From the NCBI GenBank assembly GCA_905214495.1, contig CAJMLW010000011.1, positions 1 to 60,155 of the forward strand: DNA of 60,155 nucleotides, given 5' to 3'. This document shows, piece by piece, positions 1 to 7,921 of the stretch. The notes under the pieces are model-generated. The model worked only from the letters and a program-made list of their open reading frames with translations. It was not told where the DNA came from and ran no database searches. This stretch comes from an uncultured bacterium. GTDB lineage: Bacteria; Bacillota; Negativicutes; Veillonellales; Veillonellaceae. Position numbers and translations under genes: made by a program. The number at the start of each line of letters is the position of its first letter. Within the stretch, counting starts at the first letter, position 1.

Positions 1-49
1 TCAAAGACTCTTTATTTAAATTAATTTGAAAATTTTATTATTAATATAC

Positions 50-84
50 AAAAAAACCACCTAAGAATCTACCTAGACGGTTTT
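50..84 (-). terminator. intrinsic terminator downstream of ssrA
   Basis: On the minus strand a 13-bp stem with some G-U pairs (positions 53-65 against 72-84) closes a 6-base loop and is followed by a run of U (positions 50-56). It lies about 100 bases beyond the tmRNA 3' end and is the first good terminator after it. The stretch 85-182 between them shows no gene. Confidence 0.65.
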
Positions 85-182
85 AAAACCACTTAATCAG
101 ATTTCCTCTATCTATTATAGCCGAAAAATCACAAATTTATCTGTAAACGCAGACTTATTTCTTAAAATGTCCGCTTATTATT

Positions 183-524
183 TGGTGGAGATGAGGAGAG
201 TCGAACTCCTGTCCAAAAGCGTTGCCATATAGACTTCTCCGAGCACAGTCTATGATTTAATTCTCAAGTACCTATCGCTCACAGACAAACTACAGTACTC
301 CAGTTCATGATGTCTCGCCTAATTCATATGAACGACTAAATTAAGCCAGCCTACGGTTTGACGTCCGTTCACACTTGGTAGGCACAAGTATGAGGGACGT
401 AGCTTATGCAGCTAATGCAAAATTTTCTTCTGCGTTTAAATGTTTTCCCACCGTTTAACGGCCCAATGGAACGCCGACTCGCTATCTATACCACACTCGC
501 CCCTGTCGAAACCTTTACATCCCC
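183..524 (-). ncRNA. ssrA: tmRNA (transfer-messenger RNA)
   Basis: tmRNA rescues ribosomes stalled on messages lacking a stop codon and tags the product for proteolysis. The 5' end GGGGAUG (position 524 leftwards) pairs with CAUCUCC just before an encoded ACCA at 183-186, forming the acceptor stem. The T-arm GUUCGACUC and the typical 5' segment AAAGGUUUCGACAGGGG are present. The tag frame starts at the resume codon GCA and reads AEENFALAA followed by UAA, ending in the LAA degron expected for Clp proteases. SmpB, its partner, is encoded about 3 kb away on the same strand, with the biotin genes in between. Confidence 0.97.
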
Positions 525-544
525 ATGGGTTTGTTGGTTTATCT

Positions 545-573
545 ATCATACCCCTAATGCATATTCATGTCAA
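545..573 (-). promoter_or_regulatory. promoter of ssrA inside the end of bioF
   Basis: TTGACA (568-573), a 17-base spacer and TATGAT (545-550) read on the minus strand. The -35 box and most of the spacer lie within the last codons of bioF, and transcription would start close to the tmRNA 5' end at 524. This gives ssrA a promoter independent of the biotin operon. Confidence 0.8.
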
Positions 574-1717
574 CAAGTAATTCGTGTAGCGTTTGTGCTA
601 CATAGTCAAGTTGTTCCTTACTGTGAGCAGCTGTAACCGTCATCCGTAACCGACTTTCACCAACAGGAACTGTAGGCGGTCGAATAGCTGTAATAATAAT
701 GCCTCGTACCTCTAACTCATGGGCTAATCTTAGGGCTCGATCATTATCGCCTACCACAATTGGGAATATCGGTGTTTCGTCGTCACAATCAATCCCCATA
801 GCCTGTAATTTATGTGCCATATATACAGTATTGTCACGCAAACTATCCACTACGGCTGATTCATCTTGTACAATTCGTAGGGCCTCCAAGGCTACCCCGA
901 CATCCGCTGGAGACAAAGCTGTAGAAAATATAAAGCTACGACTATAGTTAATCAGGTATTCTATCAAATCCTTACGCCCCGCCACATAGCCGCCAACAGA
1001 ACCTAAAGCCTTGCTCAAGGTACCAAGCTGTACATCTACATCGGTAAGACCAAAATGATGAGCCGTACCGCGTCCATTTCCGATGACACCGGTTGCATGA
1101 GCATCATCTACCATAAGAAGAGCATTATATTCTTTACCCAATTCATATAATTTATCTAATGGTGCAATATCTCCATCCATGCTAAATACACCATCGGTAA
1201 TGATCATTTTATACGCCGATTTATAATTTTTAAGAATATATTCTGCATGTTCTACATCTTTATGCTTATACCGCTCAATATGAGCTCCACTAAGACGACA
1301 CCCATCGATGATACTAGCATGATTCAATTCATCGCTAATGATAACATTATGTTTATTCATCAAGGCAGTAATCGTACCAACATTAGCCATATAACCTGTA
1401 TTAAATACTAGAGACTGCTCTGTTTCTTTAAATTTAGCTATAGCCTTTTCTAATTCCTTAAATAATGGAAAAGATCCTGATGTAAGTCTAGCGCCCCCAG
1501 ATCCAGTACCAAATTGTTCGATTGCTTCAGCGGCCGCTTGTTGTACACGGGGTTCATGGGTAAGCCCCAAATAATTATTAGATGCCATCATGATATACAT
1601 ACGATCATCGCGTTTTACACGCACTGCATCTAAGGGCTCGTAAGTCTTAATCGTTCTCTTATTTTTTTCTTGTTCCTTAGCCTCTAGTTTTTTCTGAAAG
1701 TCTTGATAATAATCCAC
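554..1717 (-). CDS. bioF: 8-amino-7-oxononanoate synthase (BioF)
   Basis: A PLP enzyme of the alpha-oxoamine synthase family that condenses pimeloyl-CoA with L-alanine in biotin synthesis. It has 387 residues, normal for the family. Visible motifs are SNNYLGL near residue 47, the substrate-site segment GSGGARLTSG, HASIIDG, DDAHATGV and the PLP-lysine segment GTLSKALGSVGGY. Glycine C-acetyltransferase (Kbl) is a close relative, but the upstream bioW, which makes pimeloyl-CoA, argues for BioF. The start is a GTG one base after the bioW stop, preceded by GGTGG, so the pair is probably translationally coupled. Confidence 0.92.
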   Translation of the reverse strand: MDYYQDFQKKLEAKEQEKNKRTIKTYEPLDAVRVKRDDRMYIMMASNNYLGLTHEPRVQQAAAEAIEQFGTGSGGARLTSGSFPLFKELEKAIAKFKETEQSLVFNTGYMANVGTITALMNKHNVIISDELNHASIIDGCRLSGAHIERYKHKDVEHAEYILKNYKSAYKMIITDGVFSMDGDIAPLDKLYELGKEYNALLMVDDAHATGVIGNGRGTAHHFGLTDVDVQLGTLSKALGSVGGYVAGRKDLIEYLINYSRSFIFSTALSPADVGVALEALRIVQDESAVVDSLRDNTVYMAHKLQAMGIDCDDETPIFPIVVGDNDRALRLAHELEVRGIIITAIRPPTVPVGESRLRMTVTAAHSKEQLDYVAQTLHELLVDMNMH

Positions 1718-1718
1718 G

Positions 1719-2447
1719 TTACCACCATACCAATACTGTTGTATTCTCTAAATAATTAACAATTTCACGAATAGGCCTATTTGTATCTACAAAAAATACA
1801 CGGCCCCCGATAGGATTTCCCATTTCTTTCATATTCGGAATGCGATGATATATACCATTACACGCTACATACCCCACTGTATAATCTGGATCGTCGGACC
1901 AACAAAGCTCACCTACAATACCAGGGCAGGACTGTACCTTTGTGGCTAATACCAGTGCTTCACGCATATGCACATTCATAGATCTTGTTTCGTTGCCACA
2001 CGCATCCATATGACTTACGCGAACACCACGCATAGTATCTTGATCCAATCGCACACCTGTATTGGCATCCATCAGAACAGCACCACGCATATTCCCTGGT
2101 AGTTGTACTAGCTCTGTGAAAGCATGTTCTACGACCTTATGAGTCACTACAGCCTGTAATAAGTCTTTTGCTAATGCATGCGATTCTTTTACTGATGCAG
2201 TCTTATGTTCATTAATAGAGATACAATCAACATACGTAAGATCTTCATCGTGAACCGCGTCTATACGAATATTAATAAAGTCCGATTTTCCTTTACTATG
2301 ATGCAACGCACGATGAATTAAAGAGGCCGCTACAGATTCTAAATCACTTTCTTCTACTATGCGTTCAGCACCTGATATATGACGGCCACCTTCTTCATGA
2401 GGTCCTCCTTCTGCACCGCGCATACGAATACTATATAGCCCCATCAT
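1719..2447 (-). CDS. bioW: 6-carboxyhexanoate--CoA ligase (pimeloyl-CoA synthetase, BioW)
   Basis: Activates free pimelate to pimeloyl-CoA with ATP, feeding BioF. The N-terminal YSIRMRGAEGGPHEEGGRHI segment with HISGAERIV following is the signature of BioW, and the 242-residue length matches. The ATG overlaps the stop of the upstream membrane protein gene (ATGA), and two adjacent ATG codons are possible starts. Because BioW uses exogenous or separately made pimelate, a pimelate source or transporter is expected. The bioA, bioD and bioB steps are not in this window. Confidence 0.92.
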   Translation of the reverse strand: MMGLYSIRMRGAEGGPHEEGGRHISGAERIVEESDLESVAASLIHRALHHSKGKSDFINIRIDAVHDEDLTYVDCISINEHKTASVKESHALAKDLLQAVVTHKVVEHAFTELVQLPGNMRGAVLMDANTGVRLDQDTMRGVRVSHMDACGNETRSMNVHMREALVLATKVQSCPGIVGELCWSDDPDYTVGYVACNGIYHRIPNMKEMGNPIGGRVFFVDTNRPIREIVNYLENTTVLVWW

Positions 2448-2938
2448 TGCACAACCTTTCGAGGTGCACTATGTGTGGCAGCGGATACAACCTTTTTAAA
2501 TACGGCAGTCATGATAGGCGCTACGATAGCGGTAAAGATCATGCCAGGTACAGCAAGCATAACCATAGCAAGAGCACCTTTACCAACATAAACGGATAGT
2601 GTCAATCGAGCCACTGTAGATGCAATAGGACCACTTAAGATAACACCAAGCATATGATTTTTGCAAATCCATAATAAGAAACCAACTACCAATCTAAACT
2701 GCATAGCAATAGCAACACTTAGAAAATTTTGTGTTCCCAATGCTAAACCAATAAGACTGGATAAACAGCCACTGATGATGTACTTTTTGAAACCAAAGGC
2801 TGCGCATATTGCCACCGCTAGAGGCGCTGATAACTGAAACTCAATACCTGGTACGAGATTTGGAATCTTAATAGCTCCCAAGATTGTAATCATAGCTGTT
2901 AGAATACCGATTTCTGTGATTTGACGAATTTGACTCAT
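2444..2938 (-). CDS. small polytopic membrane protein of the biotin operon, ECF S-component-like
   Basis: I do not recognise a named family with certainty. The 164-residue product has five to six hydrophobic segments with small-residue patterns (ILTAMITILGAI, APLAVAICAAFGF, VMLAVPGMIFTAIVAPIM) resembling substrate-binding S components of ECF vitamin transporters, but it lacks typical BioY sequence. It is the first gene behind a BirA-type operator and overlaps bioW by four bases, so a role in uptake of pimelate, biotin or another precursor is inferred. The ATG at 2938 follows GAGGTG by 6 bases; the upstream GTG lies inside that ribosome site. Confidence 0.7.
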   Translation of the reverse strand: MSQIRQITEIGILTAMITILGAIKIPNLVPGIEFQLSAPLAVAICAAFGFKKYIISGCLSSLIGLALGTQNFLSVAIAMQFRLVVGFLLWICKNHMLGVILSGPIASTVARLTLSVYVGKGALAMVMLAVPGMIFTAIVAPIMTAVFKKVVSAATHSAPRKVVQ

Positions 2939-2964
2939 AGTATTCACCTCTTCATGTACTTACA

Positions 2965-2997
2965 TTGTCAACTATATAAACCACTCTTTGTTTACAT
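2965..2997 (-). promoter_or_regulatory. BirA-type biotin operator
   Basis: Two inverted half-sites, TTGTCAACT (2965-2973) and TGTTTACAT (2989-2997), are separated by exactly 15 bases. This matches the known BirA operator layout (TTGTAAACC, 14-16 bases, GGTTTACAA) with a few mismatches. The right half overlaps the -10 box at 2996-3001, so bound repressor would block polymerase. It implies biotin-responsive control of the three-gene operon. Confidence 0.75.
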
Positions 2998-3024
2998 TAT
3001 AAGGAAATATGTGATTTTTATCAA
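2996..3024 (-). promoter_or_regulatory. promoter of the biotin operon
   Basis: TTGATA (3019-3024), 17-base spacer, TATAAT (2996-3001) on the minus strand. The start point would fall within the BirA operator, giving a leader of about 50 bases before the ATG at 2938. Confidence 0.82.
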
Positions 3025-3053
3025 CTTATATTTTGTATTAAGTTAACAATATG

Positions 3054-3083
3054 CATAAAAATAAGAGACTGTAACACAGTCCC
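3054..3083 (-). terminator. intrinsic terminator after the glucosaminidase-like gene
   Basis: GGGACTG and CAGTCTC form a 7-bp stem (3065-3083) followed on the minus strand by UUAUUUUU. It separates the smpB transcription unit from the biotin promoter just downstream. Confidence 0.75.
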
Positions 3084-3092
3084 TTAACATAT

Positions 3093-3473
3093 TTAGAAAT
3101 TGATTGTATTAAACACTTGTAACACAGAGCCATAATAGGAATTAAAATCTGCTGTAAAGTATCCGCCATTATACAAGGCATTGATATACGAATACAGAGA
3201 TGTAGCATTTGTCATGCCATCTTCTCTATAGTATGTCAAATAATTGCCAAAATAGTTTGCAAAATCAATAAAATCTGTAAAATGTCTCCAGCTGCCATCT
3301 GATGCTGTAACACCACCTAGATTATGATGTGTTGCTTGTAGTTGAGATGTAAACCCACCTGTTTCAATGTACCATTGAGTATATATAAATTTAGGATCTA
3401 CATGCACTCCATTTTCAGCTGCTTTTTGAGCTGATATTTTTGCCAAACTATAAAAGTATTGATTAACTTCCAC
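3093..3473 (-). CDS. small standalone glucosaminidase-like (GH73/lysozyme fold) protein
   Basis: The 126-residue product carries the segment YTQWYIETGGFTSQL followed by NLGG and, later, FANYFGNYL, the pattern of the FlgJ/GH73 glucosaminidase fold in which the E of ETGG is the expected catalytic acid. It looks like a single, nearly minimal catalytic domain. No signal peptide, membrane segment or cell-wall binding domain is present, so how it would reach peptidoglycan is unclear. It starts with GTG behind a strong GGAGG and follows smpB by about 20 bases, so it is probably cotranscribed with it. A phage-derived lysin fragment is an alternative, but no other phage gene is near. Confidence 0.65.
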   Translation of the reverse strand: MEVNQYFYSLAKISAQKAAENGVHVDPKFIYTQWYIETGGFTSQLQATHHNLGGVTASDGSWRHFTDFIDFANYFGNYLTYYREDGMTNATSLYSYINALYNGGYFTADFNSYYGSVLQVFNTINF

Positions 3474-3494
3474 TAAACATCCTCCTATTATGTA

Positions 3495-3965
3495 TCAGTA
3501 TTTTTGTTGTTCTTTCAACCGCTTAGCAATGTCTCGTTTTGCATCGCGTTCTGCCATATCTTGGCGCTTATCGTACAATTTTTTGCCTGTTACAAGACCA
3601 ACCGTTACCTTTACATAGCCACGACTAAAATGAAAGTTTAACGGAATCAAGGAGAATCTCTGTTCTTTCACTTGTTGGAATAATTTTTTGATTTCCGATT
3701 TATGCATCAATAGTTTACGTGTTCGCTCAGGCTCATGATTAAAGCGATTGCCCTGTTCATAAGGACTAATATGAACACCGTAGAGAAGCATTTCGCCCTT
3801 ATCAATGCGGATAAAGCTATCCTTAAGATTTAATTTACCTTGGCGAATTGATTTAATTTCCGTCCCCGTCAATGCAATGCCTGCTTCATAGGTTTCATGA
3901 ATATTAAAATCATGACGTGCCTTACGGTTATCTGCAATTAATGATGGAGCATCTTTCTTTGCCAT
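3495..3965 (-). CDS. smpB: SsrA-binding protein SmpB
   Basis: Binds tmRNA and places it in the A site of stalled ribosomes. The sequence shows the OB-fold protein's hallmarks: NRKARHDF, ETYEAGIALTGTEIKSIR, HISPYEQGN, and the basic C-terminal tail LYDKRQDMAERDAKRDI that occupies the empty mRNA channel. Its 156 residues fit the family. The start is taken as the ATG at 3965, five bases after GAGGTG; a GTG two codons earlier lies within that site. It follows rnr by about 30 bases. Confidence 0.97.
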   Translation of the reverse strand: MAKKDAPSLIADNRKARHDFNIHETYEAGIALTGTEIKSIRQGKLNLKDSFIRIDKGEMLLYGVHISPYEQGNRFNHEPERTRKLLMHKSEIKKLFQQVKEQRFSLIPLNFHFSRGYVKVTVGLVTGKKLYDKRQDMAERDAKRDIAKRLKEQQKY

Positions 3966-3995
3966 AGTCACCTCACAATAGGTATTAATATTTTA

Positions 3996-6266
3996 TTACC
4001 GTTTACGTTTCTTTACTTTTTTCTTAGACCCTTTATGGTCTTTGCGTCTCTTGCCTTTTCGTTTTGATTGTTTAGAAATACCAGAACGGCCAAACGGTTT
4101 TTTCTCTCTAGAGCCTACATAACCTTCGGAATTCTTCATCATTTCTTGAATTCTCATAAGATTATCCACTTCGCCGAGTACGAAATCGATTTGACGTTTT
4201 TCTACATCAGCTTTCACTAATGTCACTGTTACCGTATCGCCTAAATGATAGATTTGACCTGTGCGCTTGCCAACTAATAGGAAATGCTCTTCATCGTAAA
4301 AATAGTAATCATCGGTCATCATATTCATATGAACAAGGCCATCGATACCATTATCTAACTCTACAAACATACCAAAGGATGTGATGCTAGATATTTTACC
4401 TTCAAAGACTTCGCCAATAAATGGAACCATATATTGGGTTTTCTTTAAATCCACGGTGTCACGCTCAGCAGCTACAGCCACTTGTTCACGTTCTGAAGAA
4501 TGCACTGCGGCACGTTCTAAAAACTCTGTTTTAGTATCACGGTTTGCGTATCCATCAGGCCATCCCATATCGGCTTTTAATAAGCGATGTACCATGAGGT
4601 CTGGATATCGTCTAATAGGCGATGTAAAGTGTGTGTAGCATTTCGACGCCAACCCAAAATGACCTGCATTATCGATGCTATATTTAGCTTGTTGCATGGA
4701 ACGCAATGTCATGATTTGAGCCACTTGTTCAACATCAGTTCCCTTAACAGCATCTAAGATATGCTGGAACACGCGTGGTTCCAATTCATCAAGATGTAAA
4801 CGAATATCTTGCCCTAAGTAATTGAGAACCTTTTGATACATACTCATCTTTTCTTCGCTCGGTGTTTCATGGATACGATATACGCTAGTGCGATTTGTAT
4901 TCTTTAGATGAGTAGCTACCGTTTCATTAGCTATAAGCATACATTCTTCAATAAGTCGTTCTGCTAATGTACGGTCGCGACGTACGATGCGTAATGGTGT
5001 GCCGTCTGTATCTAAAAGCACCTTATATTCAGGGAAATCAAAATCCAATGCACCACGACGACGGCGCATATCATTTAAAGTTTTTGCGATGTCGGATAAA
5101 TTGTGAATCATTGGCATAAGTGGTACCAAGTCATCAGGAATAATATCTTCGGTTAATGCTTTATAAATCTCTTTATAACTACAACGGCGATTAACATGGA
5201 TGATAGATGGTTGAATCCGATAGTTCACTACCTTACCATGTGTATCAATTTCCATCATACAGGTCATGGCATACCGATCTTCGCCAGCATTTAAGCTACA
5301 GATACCATTGGATAATACCTTTGGTAACATGGGGATAACTCTGTCTACTAGGTAGACAGATGTACCGCGTTTATAGGCTTCTCTATCAATAGCCTTTTGC
5401 GACACTACATAGTGACTTACGTCGGCAATATGTACACCCAGTTCATAATTACCATTATCGAGTTTACGACCACTAACTGCATCATCAAGGTCCTTTGCAT
5501 CTTCACCATCGATGGTAACCATTGGCACGTCGCGTAAATCCCAACGTTTTGGATTATCTGTAATGGTCGTATTGATATGTTGACTCGCTTTCACAACATC
5601 TTCTGGGAAGGAAAATGGCAAGTCATAATTAGCCATAATACAGTTAATATCAAGGCCTACATCCCCTTTGTAGCCCAATACTTCTGTAATGACACCTTCT
5701 GGTTTCTTATCGCCTTCTGGCCATTTGATGATTTTTACGAGAACCTTAGCGCCACTGCGAGCATTTAGGGTATTATGTAAATCGACATAAATATCGGTTC
5801 CCAACCGCTCATCATCAGGGATGACAAATCCAAAGGATTGTTGTCTGTCATAGGTGCCTACAACAGTTTCATTAGCACGTTCTATGACTTCAGTGACAAC
5901 ACCTTCTCGTTTATGGCGTGAATCACGAGATGTGATAATACGTACACGAACCTTATCATTGTGCATAGCAGTACCCTTATTTTGTTCTGCTATATACACA
6001 TCCTCTTCATCAGGAGCAGTAATAACAAATCCAAAGGATTTTCTATAGCCCTTGTAAATACCTTCAATGAATTCTGTATCATTATTATAGGCATATACAT
6101 CTTTTCGTATAAAGCTTAAGCGCCCCTCTTTTAATAGTTCTTTAGCGGCATCCATAAAGGCATCCAGTTCACGACCGCCCTTAATATGACAATCCATAGC
6201 AGCATCATCGATATGATACGTATGAGGATAAATAGATTTATAAAACACTAACACTTTTTCTTTCAT
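3996..6266 (-). CDS. rnr: ribonuclease R
   Basis: A processive 3'-to-5' exoribonuclease that degrades structured RNA and non-stop messages rescued by tmRNA. The 756-residue protein has N-terminal winged-helix and cold-shock segments, the RNB catalytic core with the acidic motif IDGEDAKDLDDAVS near residue 250, the HFTSPIRRYPDL segment, an S1 domain near 640-720 (GKISSITSFGMFVELDNGIDG) and a very Lys/Arg-rich tail of about 30 residues. The ATG follows AAGGAGGTG. It lies only about 35 bases after the secG terminator, so it depends on read-through or on a promoter I cannot see. Confidence 0.96.
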   Translation of the reverse strand: MKEKVLVFYKSIYPHTYHIDDAAMDCHIKGGRELDAFMDAAKELLKEGRLSFIRKDVYAYNNDTEFIEGIYKGYRKSFGFVITAPDEEDVYIAEQNKGTAMHNDKVRVRIITSRDSRHKREGVVTEVIERANETVVGTYDRQQSFGFVIPDDERLGTDIYVDLHNTLNARSGAKVLVKIIKWPEGDKKPEGVITEVLGYKGDVGLDINCIMANYDLPFSFPEDVVKASQHINTTITDNPKRWDLRDVPMVTIDGEDAKDLDDAVSGRKLDNGNYELGVHIADVSHYVVSQKAIDREAYKRGTSVYLVDRVIPMLPKVLSNGICSLNAGEDRYAMTCMMEIDTHGKVVNYRIQPSIIHVNRRCSYKEIYKALTEDIIPDDLVPLMPMIHNLSDIAKTLNDMRRRRGALDFDFPEYKVLLDTDGTPLRIVRRDRTLAERLIEECMLIANETVATHLKNTNRTSVYRIHETPSEEKMSMYQKVLNYLGQDIRLHLDELEPRVFQHILDAVKGTDVEQVAQIMTLRSMQQAKYSIDNAGHFGLASKCYTHFTSPIRRYPDLMVHRLLKADMGWPDGYANRDTKTEFLERAAVHSSEREQVAVAAERDTVDLKKTQYMVPFIGEVFEGKISSITSFGMFVELDNGIDGLVHMNMMTDDYYFYDEEHFLLVGKRTGQIYHLGDTVTVTLVKADVEKRQIDFVLGEVDNLMRIQEMMKNSEGYVGSREKKPFGRSGISKQSKRKGKRRKDHKGSKKKVKKRKR

Positions 6267-6302
6267 ACAAACACCTCCTTTGCATAGTATTCATATATGC
6301 TG

Positions 6303-6332
6303 AAAAAAAGAAAAGCCTGCTAGGCAGGCTTT
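6303..6332 (-). terminator. intrinsic terminator after secG
   Basis: AAAGCCTGC and GCAGGCTTT (6312-6332) with a 3-base loop form a compact stem followed on the minus strand by a U-rich run. It stands between secG and rnr and could limit, not abolish, transcription into rnr. Confidence 0.85.
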
Positions 6333-6336
6333 CAAA

Positions 6337-6582
6337 TTAGAATTGGTTAATCATTGCCCCTAGAACTAAGCTCAACACAGCAAAGATAATACCTAAAATG
6401 ATTGTACAGCGAGATAAGAACCCATCTAAGCCACGTTCTTTACCGCCGAATGTAGAATCTGCCGCACCAGAAACGGCGCCGCCCATACCAGAACTCTTAC
6501 TAGTTTGAGCAATTACCACAACAATCAATAAAATGGACACAATGATTTCTAAAACCATCAAAAAATTTGTCACAATAGTCAT
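6337..6582 (-). CDS. secG: preprotein translocase subunit SecG
   Basis: Small accessory subunit of the SecYEG channel. The 81-residue product has two hydrophobic segments (about residues 5-25 and 58-78) flanking the conserved loop with QTSKSSGMGGA and DGFLSR. The ATG overlaps the sigH stop (ATGA), so the two genes are coupled. In many Firmicutes secG precedes rnr and smpB, as here. Confidence 0.94.
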   Translation of the reverse strand: MTIVTNFLMVLEIIVSILLIVVVIAQTSKSSGMGGAVSGAADSTFGGKERGLDGFLSRCTIILGIIFAVLSLVLGAMINQF

Positions 6583-7247
6583 CCTTCCTGTGTAGGAGCA
6601 TCTAATACACGATGTTCCAAAAACTTCTCTAATTTACGTTTAACCCTTTGTAAAGCATTATCAATCGACTTGATACTACGATCAGTACCTTTTGCCATCT
6701 CCTGATATGATTTACCATCTAAATAGCCTTCTAACACTTGCCACTCTAAATCACTTAAAATATGTCCTATGTTTTTTTCTATATCATCTAGCTCTTCTTG
6801 GCTAATAATGAGGTCCTCTGGATTTGTACTTCGTGCTGATGAAAGCATTTCTAACAAGGTCCGTTCAGACTCTTCTGTATACACAGGTTTATTTAAAGAA
6901 ATATAAGAATTGAGTGGTGCGTGCTTTTGACGCGTCGCAGATTTTATGGCCGTAATAATTTGCCGTGTAATACATAGTTCTGCAAAGGCCCGAAAAGAGG
7001 CTAATTTATCATGTCTAAAATCACGAGTAGCTTTATATAAGCCAATCATGCCTTCTTGAATGATATCATCTCGATCGGCACCTACAAGAAAATAGGTACG
7101 CGCCTTAGCGCGCACAAAATTTTTATATTTATTGACTATATAGTCGATTGCAAACTCATTTTGCTCTTGTTGAGCTATGACCACAACTTGCTCATCAGTC
7201 ATTTCTTTGAAATTGTAATCGGACTGTTTCATATGAAAATTGTTCAT
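6579..7247 (-). CDS. sigH: RNA polymerase sigma factor, SigH family
   Basis: A group-3-type sigma factor of about 222 residues. Region 2 is clear (NKYKNFVRAKARTYFLVGADRDDIIQEGMIGLYKA) and is nearly the sequence of the sporulation and competence sigma factor SigH; region 4 has a helix-turn-helix (KSYQEMAKGTDRSIKSIDNALQRVKRKL). Start chosen at the ATG at 7247, directly after GGAGG; the ATG five codons upstream overlaps that site. The gene sits in the usual rlmB-rae1-sigH-secG order. If the host does not sporulate, a competence or stationary-phase role is likelier; that is inference. Confidence 0.92.
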   Translation of the reverse strand: MNNFHMKQSDYNFKEMTDEQVVVIAQQEQNEFAIDYIVNKYKNFVRAKARTYFLVGADRDDIIQEGMIGLYKATRDFRHDKLASFRAFAELCITRQIITAIKSATRQKHAPLNSYISLNKPVYTEESERTLLEMLSSARSTNPEDLIISQEELDDIEKNIGHILSDLEWQVLEGYLDGKSYQEMAKGTDRSIKSIDNALQRVKRKLEKFLEHRVLDAPTQEG

Positions 7248-7292
7248 AGGTCCTCCATACAATCACATATTGTAGAAATACCAATATATGTT

Positions 7293-7321
7293 ATTATACT
7301 TGAATTATATATGTTCTGCAA
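7293..7321 (-). promoter_or_regulatory. promoter of sigH-secG
   Basis: TTGCAG (7316-7321), a 17-base spacer and TATAAT (7293-7298) read on the minus strand, about 45 bases before the sigH start. Confidence 0.75.
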
Positions 7322-7375
7322 TATTTATGAAATAGAATGTACTTCATACTACTACAGCAGGTCTATCTGTTGTGC

Positions 7376-7912
7376 TTACTTTGTACCTCTCCGTATAGCT
7401 TCTAATTTTTTAGCTACATCGGGATCCAAGTGGTCATATACCTCATTTCTCCTGAGTACCATTTGGTCACGATGATGTTTATGTGTATATTGCAAGCGTT
7501 CCTCTTGCTTGGCAAGACGCATATCATTTTGCAATTCTCTTGCTGGAATCCGAAGTCCACCAGAGCCTAATATTTGATTTTGTTCAGCTCCGTCAGAAGT
7601 AACGACATATACATTAGTATACTTACCTTGACGCAAGAATACTTCTCGTTCAATAAAAGAATCTGCCGTTTCACCATCATCGGTATATACTTCTATAAAC
7701 CCTTTAGTGATTTCTTCGATACTCGCTATCGACTTAGTATATTTACCATCAAACACGAGTATAACCTCATAGCCTTTAAATTTACCATAGTTTAAAAGCT
7801 GATTACGTAATTCCATTCGAGCGTGTTCCAAGGATTCATTAGCCAGTTTTTTTAAACTTTGCCATGCGAAGATGACATTATACCCATCGACGATTAAAAT
7901 ATCCTTTAACAT
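7376..7912 (-). CDS. rae1: NYN-domain endoribonuclease, Rae1/YacP family
   Basis: Rae1 (YacP) of Bacillus subtilis is a ribosome-dependent endonuclease that cleaves mRNA in the A site. This 178-residue protein has the PIN/NYN fold features: ILIVDGYNVIFAW at the N-terminus, VILVFDGKYT, the acidic pair in DDGETADSFIE and VVTSDGAEQ. These place the metal-binding aspartates as expected. The ATG follows GAGGTG. It lies 9 bases after rlmB, in a cysS-mrnC-rlmB-rae1 unit, the conserved Firmicutes order. Confidence 0.88.
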   Translation of the reverse strand: MLKDILIVDGYNVIFAWQSLKKLANESLEHARMELRNQLLNYGKFKGYEVILVFDGKYTKSIASIEEITKGFIEVYTDDGETADSFIEREVFLRQGKYTNVYVVTSDGAEQNQILGSGGLRIPARELQNDMRLAKQEERLQYTHKHHRDQMVLRRNEVYDHLDPDVAKKLEAIRRGTK

Positions 7913-7921
7913 GTAGCACCT

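Noticed and set aside
406..636. A 76-codon frame on the plus strand
   Set aside because: It is antisense to the tmRNA tag region and the end of bioF.
3093..3473. A prophage remnant around the glucosaminidase-like gene
   Set aside because: No integrase, capsid, tail or holin gene and no repeat or attachment site is visible nearby.
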